The position numbers and the translations under genes are program-made. Shown here piece after piece: positions 25,563 to 37,422 of a stretch of DNA of 64,000 nt. Position 1 is the first letter of the stretch; each line of letters starts with the position of its first letter. Source of the stretch: Trichosphaerium sp. ATCC 40318 (lineage: Eukaryota > Discosea > Flabellinia > Trichosidae); NCBI GenBank assembly GCA_038496445.1, contig JALMLS010000483.1:52446-116445 (forward strand). The letters are read 5' to 3'. The notes under the pieces were generated by a model. The model worked only from the letters and a program-made list of their open reading frames with translations, made no database searches and had not been told where the DNA came from.

Positions 25563-28039
25563 CTATTGAGTACAAAAGGCTTCCAACAACTTGCGTCTTT
25601 CTTTAGTTTTTAACTCAATCTCTTCCCAAAGTGTCCCATTAAACGTGTTTTTTCTATAAATCTTTGAATAAATCCTTCTATCTAGTTTCCTCTTTGGACA
25701 AGCGCCTTTCAAATTAAGAAGGTTATAACACGCTTCAATGACTTTTTCAACAGTATCAAAAGGCCCATGACGCCCTTCCTTTGTTCTGAGACAATCATTA
25801 GAAAGGAACCAAAAAAAAAGAAAAATTTTAGCTTGGGGTTTTTCTTCTTGTATTGTACCCTATCGTATAACCACCACTAGGAGCATAAAGCAAACGGTGA
25901 TGGCTTGCGCATATATAGCGGTGTTCTTCATCTCGTTGTTGACAAGAAAGAGTAAATGGGTTATTCGGCCTGTAAAGAGGTCAGTGTAAAAAAACAAGGC
26001 AGTTTATATCTTTAAAGTACTTACAAATCAGCTGATATTCTAAGAAGGAAAGTACCACTTGGTCTTCTACTAAGTCTAGTTTCAGCAGTTTTCATGTCAA
26101 TGTATCCGTGAAACCACCTATTCAAAGAAGAAAATTAGTAAACAAAAAAAGCTAATATTGGCAACAAAAAGTTGGTGTTCTACATACTCCTTTTGTATTA
26201 ATCTGAATACACTGCTGAATATTGGCCTACAATAACGCTTTAATATAAAAGGTCCAAATACTCTCAATGCTAAATTAAAGCTCTCCATGGTGACTGTATT
26301 TGTGTTTTCAACAGGCTTCCAAGGTGCTATAGGCTTAACTTTTCGCTTTCTCAAAATCCCTGCTAAGGTAGGTACCCTCATCCCATAGCCTATTAAATGA
26401 GTACTAATTAGAAACCATAGTAATAAAATACAGTACATAAGTAAGTTTTAAGGCATTCAGGTGATGTTGAGACGCCCATTTTGTCAAAATCAGAGAGTTC
26501 AAGTGTTTCCTCAAGTTTTGTTTTGAACACGTGCCAATCTACTTGTAACTTGTCCTGAAAAAACAAGTTAATATCTAGTTGCCTAAGTTCTTTACAACTG
26601 TTACGTTGATGATAGTGTACATACCTCCTTGTCCGAGACAAAATTCTGCTGCCAAAAAGTTTGTCCGGCTTCATTGTCTATTGATTGTTCAATAATGGCA
26701 AAGTTGAGCTGTTTAATAACTCCATTGAAGTATGGCCGCTGGGTATAATCTGAATGCCAACATGTTGATATTAAATTACGCAATCTTTTAGGAATACTAT
26801 CATAGAGTTGCGGCCTTTGATTAGCACAAACAGCTCTAAAACACAAAATCAGTATTAAATTTTTTCGATTATATTCAACCTTGCTAAAGCCATCTGTTGT
26901 TCCTGTTTTGTTCCAGTGTAATTGAGGTGACTGAAAGGTTTTTGACCAGTTATAAGTTCCCATAAAATAATACTAAAGCTATAGACATCCCTTCTTTGAT
27001 CTGTTCGTTGTTGTTGCATTACCTCTGGGGCCATATAACCTAGACTCCCTATTGGAACTTAAGAAAGCTGGAAGTTATTCAAAATAAAAAATTGTTCGTT
27101 TTCGGTTGCTTCCACGTGGTTTTCTTTGTAACATGAAGACTGAATTCTTACCTTTTGCTTGAGCTATGAACGAGCTGCCTTTAAAAACTTTGCCAAAGCC
27201 AAAATCTGCTATTTTAACAGTACCATCAGCAGATACCTAAAGGAGTATTATTACAATCATGAAAGGAAAAAAAGCTGTCTATTATTTCTAAATTGAAACT
27301 TCTTGACAAGCTCAGCACAACCACATACAAGAAGATTTGCAGGTTTTAAATCTCTGTGAACCATCTTCACGATATTGTGTATCCAACTCATACCAAGAGG
27401 CATCTTTAGCCATCAGCAATCTAATCTTTAATGGAATTTTTGAAATGTCATCCTAACCATTTTAGGAGTTATATTGTAATCAATAACATTTATATGTACA
27501 TCAAGAAGTTTCTTAACATCTGTTTCACAAAATTCTGTTATTATTTTAACTGTATTCCCTTCTGTATTAGCACCAAGGAAACGAACAACCGAAGGGTGAT
27601 TGATTTTACTAAAACAATAAATTACTGACACTTGAATATGAGTTGGGAGTTTCTAACACCTCATAGTTAAAACTTCATCACGAAATGTTTTTAGTTCAAG
27701 CTTGCTTAAAGTTTTTTTAGGTACTTTAATAGCTACAGTGAAATTTTGGCAACATCCTTTGTAAACCATAAGAAAGGCAAGTCTTTATAATTGGCAATTA
27801 CCTCTGTACACTACTCCGTAGGATCCTTCACCTATAATGTCTTTCTCTTCATAGTGAATTTCACTATTGGGTATTTCTGGTCCAGCCACTTGTGGTACTT
27901 CTGAAGGCGGTGGCTGTCTCAATTGGTAATGTGATGGTGGTGGAGGTGGACCTACACCCATTGGAGGTGGAGGTGGTGGCGGATGCCACACGCCTGTACC
28001 AGCCATATGTGGCGCTATTCCTAGAGGTTGACTACTCAT
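25563..28039 (-). CDS. SHK-type protein kinase: TKL kinase domain plus C-terminal SH2 domain
   Basis: About twelve exons. The N-terminus (MSSQPLGIAPHM) is Pro/Gly-rich with runs of prolines. The kinase domain carries a glycine loop IIGEGSYGVVYRG, VAIK (catalytic Lys), HPSVVRFLGA, HRDLKPANLLV (catalytic loop), IADFGFGKVF (DFG), GSLGYMAPEVM (APE), DVYSFSIILWELITG and a closing WHSDYTQRPYFNG. This is the tyrosine-kinase-like (TKL) class. After a linker, an SH2 domain is seen: WFHGYIDMKTAETRLSRRPS, GTFLLRIS (with the phosphotyrosine-binding Arg), NPFTLSCQQ and HGPFDTVEKVIEAC. The order kinase then SH2 is that of Dictyostelium SHK1-SHK5, dual-specificity kinases. It would link phosphotyrosine recognition to kinase output. 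It ends LLEAFCTQ and TAG at 25563. Confidence 0.92.
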
Positions 28040-28495
28040 TGAAGGTTGCTGTGAAGTACCTAAATTCTTATTAACGCAATGGGATGTTAAGTGCCCCTCT
28101 TACTTGTGGTGCCCTAAATAAAAACTGTTAATTACCAATCTACTCATCTTAGATGTTTCAAAAAGCAAAGATAGGTTGTGAGGAAAATAAACATTGCTCA
28201 AGAACTATCTTCTATGTTTCAAAATCAAGACAGAAATGTTGCCAGCCTCGCGCGTCCATATGTCTTCCATTAAAAAAGTGAATATTGCGAGATTTCTTGA
28301 ACTTGAACATTGACTTCTTGAAACGCATACAACTAGTCGAACTTAGCTCTCTTACGCACATAATTGCCGTACATACGCAGAAACGTTTAAGCGGAAGACA
28401 TAAGACGTGCAAGGTATTTCTATAACGGTAAACAAACGTGCGGGTACAAGTAAACTAATTTAGGTGCTATTAAGAAATTTTGGGCGGCTTTTAGA
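28040..28495. other. Intergenic region, no gene seen
   Basis: About 455 bp upstream of the SHK kinase start, likely holding its promoter or a 5' non-coding exon. No supported gene. Confidence 0.4.
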
Positions 28496-28735
28496 TTATG
28501 TTAACATGTTTTTAGTCAATAGCTGCTGTTTATCGTTAAAACGCACCATTAATGCGAATGCGCTATCAGAAAGTTCTGAAGTTGTGTATCTAATGGTATC
28601 AATGCTCATTGACGACATTGATGCTTCCAGGTCCTCCTCCATCCTTGTTGTATCAATTTGTTGCAGGCGATTTCTCACAACAATAAGATTCTGATTGACT
28701 TTGTGTCGTGTTCCTTTTTGGGCGCAAAAACACAT
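28496..28735 (-). CDS. Small hypothetical protein, helical
   Basis: Open frame of 79 aa from an ATG at 28735 (MCFCAQKGTRHKVNQNLIVV) to a TAA at 28496. It is polar and probably helical, with heptad-like hydrophobic spacing in LRQQID-type and MEEDLEASMSSMSID segments. No intron is needed. I do not recognise it; a small coiled-coil subunit of a complex is possible. It is divergent from the SLC19-like gene, with a paired CACGTG inverted repeat just upstream. Confidence 0.5.
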   Translation of the reverse strand: MCFCAQKGTRHKVNQNLIVVRNRLQQIDTTRMEEDLEASMSSMSIDTIRYTTSELSDSAFALMVRFNDKQQLLTKNMLT

Positions 28736-28809
28736 AAGGTTTGTATCATCTTGTATGCCTTTCTAGCGTGATACATTTTTGAGACAAATGCGAAATGTCT
28801 TAAAAAAAA

Positions 28810-28836
28810 CACGTGCCTTTTAATAGCTGGCACGTG
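28810..28836. promoter_or_regulatory. Inverted pair of CACGTG elements
   Basis: CACGTGCC at 28810-28817 and its reverse complement GGCACGTG at 28829-28836, 11 bp apart. It lies in the 280-bp region between two divergent genes, so it could be a shared bHLH-type binding site. Function is inferred from position and symmetry only. Confidence 0.5.
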
Positions 28837-29014
28837 CGTCAAGACGACAGAAAAGCACTTGAAGAATCTTCGGCAGGCATGGGTGATGTAAATAAATAGG
28901 CATAGTGGTAGGCTGTAAACGTACCAAACTCATCTGCACTTTTTGTCAATTAATAGTTCTGGTCAACGGCAGTTTATACAATAACGACTCTCAAGCAACC
29001 CACACGCGCAACGT

Positions 29015-31515
29015 ATGTTTTCTTCATCAGTTTTCAGCTCTTTGCGTTGGTTAATACCGCTATTTTGTTCATACGGGTTCTTTGTACGTACACAACCTTT
29101 AATTACGTTATTAACAGCGAATTAGGTCAAATTTAAGCCTTCAGAGGTACTAGCAAAGTTTATATTGTTAAGTAGTAACAAAACGCTGTATCATACTTAC
29201 TATATCCCAAAGGCTCATTTAAACCCATATTTAACGGATGTCAAGCATTTTGGCAACGAACAAGCACGTCACAATTTTTGTTTTGCCAAAAAGTTGTCCA
29301 TCTAACTATGCCAATCACTAGTTATCGTCAGACGTGTATCCCTTCTGGACTTATTCTCTTTTTCCAAGGTAAACTTCGATAGAAAAGTTTTGCGTTTGGT
29401 TTCGTCTTCGCACCTTATTGTTGTTGCTAAAAACACTCGTAGCCTACTCTTGGTTGGTCTGTTAGCAGAAGTAACACGGTATAAGCCTGCTCTGGTACGA
29501 TTGTACAGAGAAAATGGTATGCTTTACTAATGCCTATTATTAGATACTTGGATCGTTTGCAAGAATAACAACACGCTCTATTCTTATATGGGGTACTTCT
29601 CTTCTATCCATGCAACTCATGCAAGTCGCATTTGGTGTAGCTAGTGCCTCAGAAGTAGTATTCTACACGTATATGTACGCGCTAACGCAAAAAGGAAACT
29701 ACCAACAAGTTGTACGTATCTTTTCTCATATCTAGTACTTTTAAAATGCCTTCACGTGCTGATACGTGGTACAGTTCATTCTTTTTTTTGCTCAAAAACT
29801 AAACGTTGTTATTGGAAAACCCTTGTTTCCATTTGTTAAGAGGTGGACGTTTTACGGCTATAGCCAGTTAACCGATTTTTGAAGTTTTCTTTACCTCTTT
29901 TTTTCTAAACGTAAAATATTGCTTGTAAACTTACTTGAAGTAGACGAGCTATCTCAGAGCATCAAGTATGTATAAATGATAGAGGTACAGAAACTTAACG
30001 TATTTTAGCGCTTATTGGACATGTGGTTGCGTCTTATTTTGGTTAGACTTTTAACTGTTATGGCTTTTTATGTTTTATACTAACGCCCACAGGACAAATC
30101 CTTGTAGTGAAGAACGTGCCTCTTGTAGTTTTATTCTATATATCAATGGCAAGCGAACTTGTTGCAGCTCTTATTTCATTTATGTTCCCAATCACTAAGC
30201 GCTCTGAACCTATCTTTACAATGGTATATATTTTTTTTATTGCGTTCTATTTCTTGTGTTAACTTTCTTTGTAGGACTTCCTGTTAAAACTGAAGAAGGC
30301 CTACTCATCGAAAATAGTTATAGGATGGTCCCTTTGGTTCATTATGGGATACGCGTCATATGATCTAGTCACGAACTACATAAGGTATAAAGAACAACCA
30401 ACATGTCTCATTTTTTTCTTTCAAAGTAACATTTTGTTGTAGTTCTGTGTGGTACGAGATTGATCCCAAAGTCAATTACAACGGTTATGTTGCTGGAACA
30501 GCGCGTGTTTTAGGAGCTCTAGGTGCCTTGATACCAATCATACCTGTTGTTGAGCGTATAATGGTATGTGAAAGGATGTTTGTGATAGTTCTGTTTTTTT
30601 TGTTAACTCGGTTTTTTTTAGACTGGTTCTTGGGGACTCTCGATCATTGTTGTCTGCACTGCTGTTAGTGGCGTTGCTGCAGCCTTTAATGGCATTAACC
30701 GTAATTTATACGTTTCATTTGCTACTTATGGAGTCTTTATGGGAGTGATGGAATTTATGTTTGCAGTGTCCTACGCCAACATTGCAAAAAAGCACGTGAT
30801 TGTTTATGAGTTTATAATTTTTTCTTATTTTTTTCTTACTTACATTATCATTTCTTGATTAGTATGGACACTTCTATATTTGCTACAGTCTTTTCTATCA
30901 ATACTTTTATAGCTGCTGGTATACAAACAATAATCCAAACTATTACACATGAACTTCATGTGCATATTTATAACCGCTTGTTGATTTTTGGATCAGTTCA
31001 AATCGCTTCAGCTGTTATGTTTACATTTGTCAGTATTTTCTTGGTACAGTTCTTTACTTATATGAACATCAATACTCTCGTTTTTATTAATATTTTCCTG
31101 CTATTATTTCTACTATTCTTTGCCGTTGACGGCAAAAGAAGAAAGGACTAATGCACTCAACTTTGTAAAACTTTTTTTTTCTTTTTTTTGAAATATGATG
31201 AGCTCATTATTAATCCACTTATTAAGATATGGCCAGCGTTATGGGTTAGACCTCAAAAGCATTTGCAAAATGCACTTGAGTATGGTCGTATTCCAGAGGA
31301 AGACGTAGAAGAGTAAAAACATTTTCTGAAAAAAAAAATCAAAAAAAATTTTGGAGTTCTTCTAGAGGTGCTTCTCCTAACCTTTCTTTCTTTCTTTTTT
31401 GTTGCTGTTTTACAGCCAATTTAAAAGTAAGAGAAAGGATTTTGGTGAGGCTGAGATTATACTCTTTAAACCTGATCGCCGTAATTGGTGCGAAGGGAAG
31501 AAGGCTCTTAGTTAA
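29015..31515 (+). CDS. SLC19-type vitamin transporter (folate/thiamine carrier family)
   Basis: About a dozen exons. Start MFSSSVFSSLRWLIPLFCSY at 29015, then VKFKPSEAHLNPYLTDVKHF, the hallmark first loop of reduced folate/thiamine carriers (KPSEP-LTPYL). DVYPFWTYS, TRYKPAL, QLMQVAFGVASASEVVFYTY, YQQVTSYLRAS, LIGHVVASYFG, WSLWFIMGYASYDLVTNYI and FSINTFIAAGIQTIIQTIT follow the family order. The intron after NEQ starts with GCACGT at 29264, a GC-AG intron. The last exons can be read two ways: through to a TAA at 31149, or spliced (donor GTACAG) to a cytoplasmic tail of exons 31204-31515 ending KKALS. I prefer the longer form because phases fit across both introns. Confidence 0.87.
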
Positions 31516-31793
31516 CATTGCAATAAAATATCCATTCAAAAAAAACCCACGTATTTATGTTCTGTAGCGACACTGTTTGTTTTGACAGTTTGAACCTACT
31601 ATGAATTGCTCTTTGTTTGCACCAATGCATTTCTTGTGTTTTGGTATGTTGTCTTGAACAAAAGAGTTGTATGAATCTGATATTGGACAGTAGTGGCTTG
31701 ACATTATTACTTCAATCAGAATCACATGAAAACAACATCCTTTTATTGAAGATAGATTTATCATACTGTTGTTAATTTATTTACAAAGAGCTG

Positions 31794-32827
31794 TCATATC
31801 TTCTGATCTAAGTGTGGAAGAGCACCAACTGTTTTAATCTTACCACTTACTTCAAGTGCGAATGTATTCAAGGCTTCTGGAAGTACTTTAGTGATTCCAG
31901 TATTAGGGATATGTAGTGGAAAGCAAGATTGAATTGGAGCATGTAATATATCAGATATAATAGCTTTAATTGTGCCACCATGGGATACCTAGCAAGAGAA
32001 TCAAAGCAATGTTGACGAACCTTTCAAAAACAAAGAATGAAAAAGCGAAGCTTGTTCTAGTTTCGACGTACAATCATAACCCGTTGTCCTTTGTGCTTTT
32101 TAACTATTTCTCTAAATACCTCAGTAGCCCTTTCGCGAAGTTCTAGGTATACTGTCAGCCAAGACACGACTCAAAAGGTCAGAACCGTAGATGAGTTACG
32201 ATTGAGTTTTTTTTAAAATTGATCTTTCTTTCAGAATAAGATGGTACGCACGTGTTCTTGACTCTCCACCTGGAATGACGTCTGTTGTTTTGAATAGCTT
32301 GTAATCTTCACGAAGACGAACGTCTGCGCGTATTTGGCCTTGCCATACGCCCATATTTAGTTCTCGGAGTCGTTTGTCAAAGTTTATTTCTAAATTCAAT
32401 GCAGAAGCTACTGGCGTTGCCGTTTCGCTCTAAAAAGGCGTGGGTTAACTAAAGAAGCGTTTTTCGTCTGTTTTTTTTCAAGATTGCTGTTTTTTGTTGA
32501 ATAGCGGTAAAAACGTACAGTACGACTTAAATCTGAGCAATAAATAGCGTGGAACGTCTTTTCAATACGTTTTACGTATGCTGCTAATTTTTTTGCTTCT
32601 TCTTTTCCTTGATCGTTCAAATGCGTGTCTAACTGACCTACATGAGTGTTATGTGCTATACAAGCGAAAAACAGCCAGCTGTTGAGTGTAATTTCACATT
32701 TAGCGAGCAGGTACTCGTTTTAAATGTAAGAGTCGTGTACGATACCTTGTAGGCGTGTTTCAAGGTTATGGTCAGTACAACCATGTCGGACAAGCCAAAT
32801 TTCTGTTGGAGGCGTTTCTGTCGTCAT
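31794..32827 (-). CDS. Histidine phosphatase (phosphoglycerate-mutase-like) superfamily enzyme
   Basis: Start MTTETPPTEIWLVRHGCTDH at 32827 with the RHG catalytic motif, then LDTHLNDQGKEEAKKLA and AIYCSDLSRT. The middle has LRELNMGVWQG, where the general acid Glu sits. The last exon begins VSHGGTIKAII, with the second catalytic His, and ends LPHLDQKI with TGA at 31794. Likely a cobC/TIGAR/fructose-2,6-bisphosphatase-like phosphatase acting on small phosphate esters; the substrate is not clear. At least five exons; some borders between 32000 and 32600 are approximate. Confidence 0.85.
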
Positions 32828-33106
32828 TGTTTGTACGCTGAGCAAAGGAACGAAGAGTTGTAACTTCCCTTGCTTAAAGTACGACGCTTAGAATACCTAC
32901 TTTCAAAGAACGCTTTTCAATTCTTGCAATACAACTGTACGCGTATAACAGATGGTATTGCATCACTTGCCAACACGTATCTCTGATTGGTTGGAGCACA
33001 ATCGATTTACACATTAATCACTGATTTCCTTAAAATACTTCGAAATTGAAGTTTTCGTTACAACAACATGTTGCTTTTTTCGCCTTTATTGTAAGTTCAC
33101 TGATTC

Positions 33107-35061
33107 TTAAAATGCTATGCTACATAACAAAGCAATACTAACTATGCTAGAACAAATACAAGCACTAAATCCGGAACTACTAGGTGCCATAGAAGGTACA
33201 AATGGAGATGTAGGTTCTATTGATGGACCTGAAGTTGTAGGTGACATACTAGGGACATCTGGTGAAGTAGGCTCTATTGGTGCTAATGTAGGTGCCACAG
33301 ACGTGGGTGCTTCAGTTGGCACTGTTTTAGAATTGTGGGTTAGAAATGAAACTGAAGGAGTCGTGACGTACCAACAGAGCAATTGAAGAATCCAGTAGAA
33401 TTATTAACAAAAGCCATTTCGACATTCTTTTCTCCATTAAGAATGACAGTAACAAGTTCACATCTGTCATAGTTAAACAACATCTTGATACGTGTGGGTT
33501 TTACGCTTGATACTGTAGGTATTTCTTTAGTGACAGAAGAAGAAGCAGCAAAGATAACTGAAGACTGTGCTTCAGAATAAGTTGAAGTCACAAAGTTTTT
33601 ACGAAATTCCGCCATTGGTGCACCAGTAATAGCTACTGGGAATGTTGATGGGTTGTTGTTTGTGGTGTTAGATACTCTTGTAACACTGTTTGTGGTACAT
33701 GAATACATAAACTCATCCAAGTCTGTTGTTGATGTTAAAACAGATAACCGGTTCTTTCTAGTGTTGGGAGCTAGTTTGATATCATTGACAGGACTTCCAG
33801 CCTTCACTTGGGTTGTTTTTAAAGTCTTGAGAAATAAAAGTCAAAAAAGAAGAATGTTCATCAAAGTTGTTCATGTTTATCGTTCAGTACCTTTGATTCG
33901 AGTGTAAATATGTTGATGAAAATAACTGAAGTGAAGTTGTAAAAAGCTTGTGCATAACAGTTTGGTTCAAGTTGTACAGTTTCAGAGAAAGAGCCTAGTT
34001 GAGTGACTAAACCAGAAAATGTTAACAATAAAATATTTCTCATGAGTTCCTAGCTTACTATTGAAGAGTAAAACAGGTTCCTGAGTTAGAGTCATGTTCA
34101 GATATATGCTCATTCTAGCTTGCGCACCGTGTATCAAGTATTGGTCACCATTGACTGAATAACGTATGAGATTTGGGTAAAGTACAAGATTGAAAAAAAT
34201 TATAGGAAATTACATTGTATCTGGTACTTACCTTGGAACGCGTCAAATGCTACAGCTGTGCTATTAAGTATGGGTACATCTATACGTTCGCCAATAAATG
34301 TATAATTCTAAATGTAATCTAACGGTTAGAAACGAGCAAAAAAGCCAAACAACTTTCTCAAAAAAAGGAAAGTCAATCAAAGCACAGTATGCTTGACTCA
34401 AACAAAAGATTCATTCCACACCGTACACCGTTAATTATTTGTAATTGCAAGTACTGCCATTTGTCAGTTTGAGTATTTATGAAAAAAATAGGAACTGAAG
34501 AACCATCAAACTCAGGAATGACAACATTTCTAGCGTCTCCAATGAATATACCATCGGATTCTGTCAAATTCTCTTGAAGCATACCTAATACAAATGCTAT
34601 GAGCTTAAGTAGTTTCAACACATACAAAACAACCAAAAATACGCCGTTGGAAAGCAAGACGAGTTTTTGGGTTTGAATCGACTCTAAACAATCTGACGCA
34701 CTCTCTGGAGTCGCTATATAACCAGTTACGCCATCCTGGCCACCTACACCTATTTCAAGGTGAGCACAAAAAAGAAACAAAAAGTTTTTTTGCGTACTTC
34801 CTTCTCCAGTTAGGATATAAAGTTCTTTGCCGCTAGAGGTTCCTCTGAATATACTTGGGTTCGTAATGGATACAGTTTCGCCAGGAAAAACGTCTGTCAG
34901 GTTCGCTGTATTAAAAAAAGTGTTTACATCAGCCGCCAATGCATCTAAACATCATATAGCATTAATACAAGTATTTTGCAGCGTTAAAACTGATTACAGT
35001 ACATACTTGGAACGAAACTCAATAAACAGCATACAAACACAACTCTAAGAGAGTATTCCAT
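33107..35061 (-). CDS. Large secreted or GPI-anchored surface protein
   Basis: Start MEYSLRVVFVCCLLSFVP at 35061 is a signal peptide. The ectodomain includes SITNPSIFRGTSSGKELYIL, IATPESASDCLESIQTQKLV and VVIPEFDGSSVPIFFINT, a pattern reminiscent of a protease-associated (PA) domain, though I cannot confirm it. Further on are CTTNSVTRVSN, many N-glycosylation sequons (NTT, NNS, NCS) and a Pro/Ser/Thr stalk with repeats of the type EPTSPxVPSMxP. The C-terminus (SSIVSIALLCSIAF, stop at 33107) is a hydrophobic GPI-type tail. Function unknown; probably a cell-surface receptor or adhesin. About eight exons. Confidence 0.75.
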
Positions 35062-35141
35062 GTCACAAACGTAAGAATTCACGTGAAGCTCGTTCTAGGG
35101 TTAAGGCGCCTTAAACTGGTTGCTAAGTTGTAAATTGCAAA

Positions 35142-36973
35142 AATGGCGGAAGTAAAGTGTATGACATTCTGGCCGCTACATTTGGACTGTGGCGGATTTG
35201 GCCAGTGTGTAAATGGGACGTGTATTTGCGATAAGTAGTACGTAAATAGAATAACAGATTTATGGGCTCAAAAGCTTCTGCAATTGCTCGCAATGCTTAC
35301 AAATGCCAAAATCAGACGTTTTGATTCAAAACGTACTTTTTGAGCACTTTTTATTATTTTTCTCGCTAAAAACCAACGCAAACGACCGTAAATATTTTAA
35401 AATACGCAATACAGGCGTGGTTCAGAATACAAACAAAGTTCGGATTAATTTGCCCTTTTTTGGCCCTACACCTCTAGGAGCTATACATAGCTTCTGATAT
35501 GCGTAGACGTTATTTGGTCTATCTCTGAAAAAAAATGGCGTTATACTTCTTGCTGTTTGTTTGACGGTTTTTTTTTAGCTTCCGAGCAGATGGTGTCATC
35601 ATTGATATGAGATTTCCAGACGGTTCAAATGTTAGTTGCTATTCGAATATCATTAGTATTTATGTAATCTATTCAGTGGTACTTGTTCTAGCAACTATAG
35701 TATGCACTCTAGCATCCTATAAACTTATTAAACTTTATCCATACACGTGGAAGAATTTTAGAAATGTAAGTGATAATCATATTGTATACGTCTCTATTAT
35801 TGGTGCTACAGCAAGTACGTTGAGTTTTAACTATTTATATACATAGACTGTATTGTTTCCAAGCTGGTCAAGCTGTCAACAATCACAAACTAGTGTAATC
35901 GAAAACAACATTTTAGTGACTTAAAAAATTTCCTTCTACACGTGCGTGAAGCCAGTTTACAGGTTTATTTTGATAGCTTGACCTCTTGGCAACATAAAGG
36001 ATATTCAACAGCTAATAGATTTGTTCTTCAGGTGCTGCTACAACATGTATTTTTATTCTATCTGGTTCTCATTTGACGAGAGATATCGCTCCTGTTTTAT
36101 TCTGGTTTCTTACAATCGCTTTTGATGCTATATTCTATGCTACTATGTCTCTTAGATTAATCAAGTATATCATCTCTTTCAGTTTAAAACGTTTTGTCAC
36201 AAAGCACTCAGTGCTGTTTGAACACCATGTTTTTGTTGCTTTTACTCAAAAACACTAATATTTTTTGTTTAGGGTTGTCAATAAAGTGCCTGCTGGGCCT
36301 AAGTTCAAATACGAAATATTGATGGTTAGGATATTAGAATACTCTGCATTGGTTATAAATATACTTCTTGGATTACTTTTACCACTATCAGTGTACTTCA
36401 TAGAGGATGAACGGTTAAGATGTACGTCAAAATAGTTTGCTAGATTTTGTTGTACAAAAAATCAATGAAATCACGTGTTGGCAGATACTTTAAGGGTTAT
36501 GGCTGCAAACCCTTAATTCACTAAAATTCAAATCATCAATATACTATATACTCCCTAGTACATTGTTCACTCAAACGTAGCACAATCTTTACTTAACTTT
36601 CTTACTTTTTTTTTAAGTTGCATTTATTGGATATTGTTGTGTTGGATTTTGCGGCATTATTGTACCACGTATATTCATAGCTTTTATTTTCGCTGAGAGA
36701 ATAATCAAAGGATTAAAAGAATCAGGTGAACTAGCACAAGATCCAAAACAAGTGAAACCTTCCATTAAGAAACTAAAAAGTCTTAAAAGAGCATTGGTTA
36801 TTCCTCTTATAATAATGTGCATTGGTATACCTATTATCGCTATTTTTATTTTATTGGTTGAGTATGTATTCGCTGTAGACCATATATTGTTCTTATGGTC
36901 TGCTGTTAAGATCATATTCACTGTATTCAAAAAGAAGAAAACTGACAAGCCAAACAGTACAGGATCAGCATAG
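35142..36973 (+). CDS. Multi-pass membrane protein with an EGF-like N-terminus
   Basis: The first exon (ATG at 35142) gives MAEVKCMTF and then CGGFGQCVNGTCICDK, half of an EGF-like unit. Later exons encode several hydrophobic helices: SIYVIYSVVLVLATIVCTLA, AATTCIFILSG, VLFWFLTIAFDAIFYATMSL, LEYSALVINILLGLLLPLSV, YCCVGFCGIIVPRIFIAFIF, ALVIPLIIMCIGIPIIAIFI and VDHILFLWSAVKIIF. It ends KTDKPNSTGSA with TAG at 36971. About seven helices suggest a GPCR-like receptor, but no family signature was found. The junction of exon 1 to the exon around 35413-35496 is unresolved. Confidence 0.65.
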
Positions 36974-37422
36974 TCCTTACTTCCTAATTATAAATAAGCA
37001 AATAAAAACAACTTACTTATTGAGCCAGAGGGATTACACAATGTACTAAATAGCGACTAGGAAAGTATAAAGAAGAAAAAAATGACAGCTGTTTCAAATC
37101 ACCCCATACATCCATTGACGAGAATCTCCTTCAGATTGTTGAGAAATAAAATGATGCTACTACTCCAATGTTCTCACGGGACAAAATCAGCTACAGTAGC
37201 TTCATTTATGTGGTATCTTAAATGCACCGAATACAACGTCTTGCAGAATTCACAATTTCCAGTGACTTGAAAGCATAAAGAATTGGATGTAAGAGCTTGC
37301 ATTTTTATTGTAGTTAAAGCAATCTTACATTGTCTGTGCTTGATAGCTTAGTGTTCAGGATGTTATGCTCGGGCTTTGCCACCAAAACAATTTATGAATT
37401 TTCCTTGGTTGCAGTACATAGC
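36974..37422. other. Intergenic region between convergent genes
   Basis: About 450 bp. A short plus-strand open frame at 37082-37270 has no recognisable feature. No supported gene. Confidence 0.4.
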
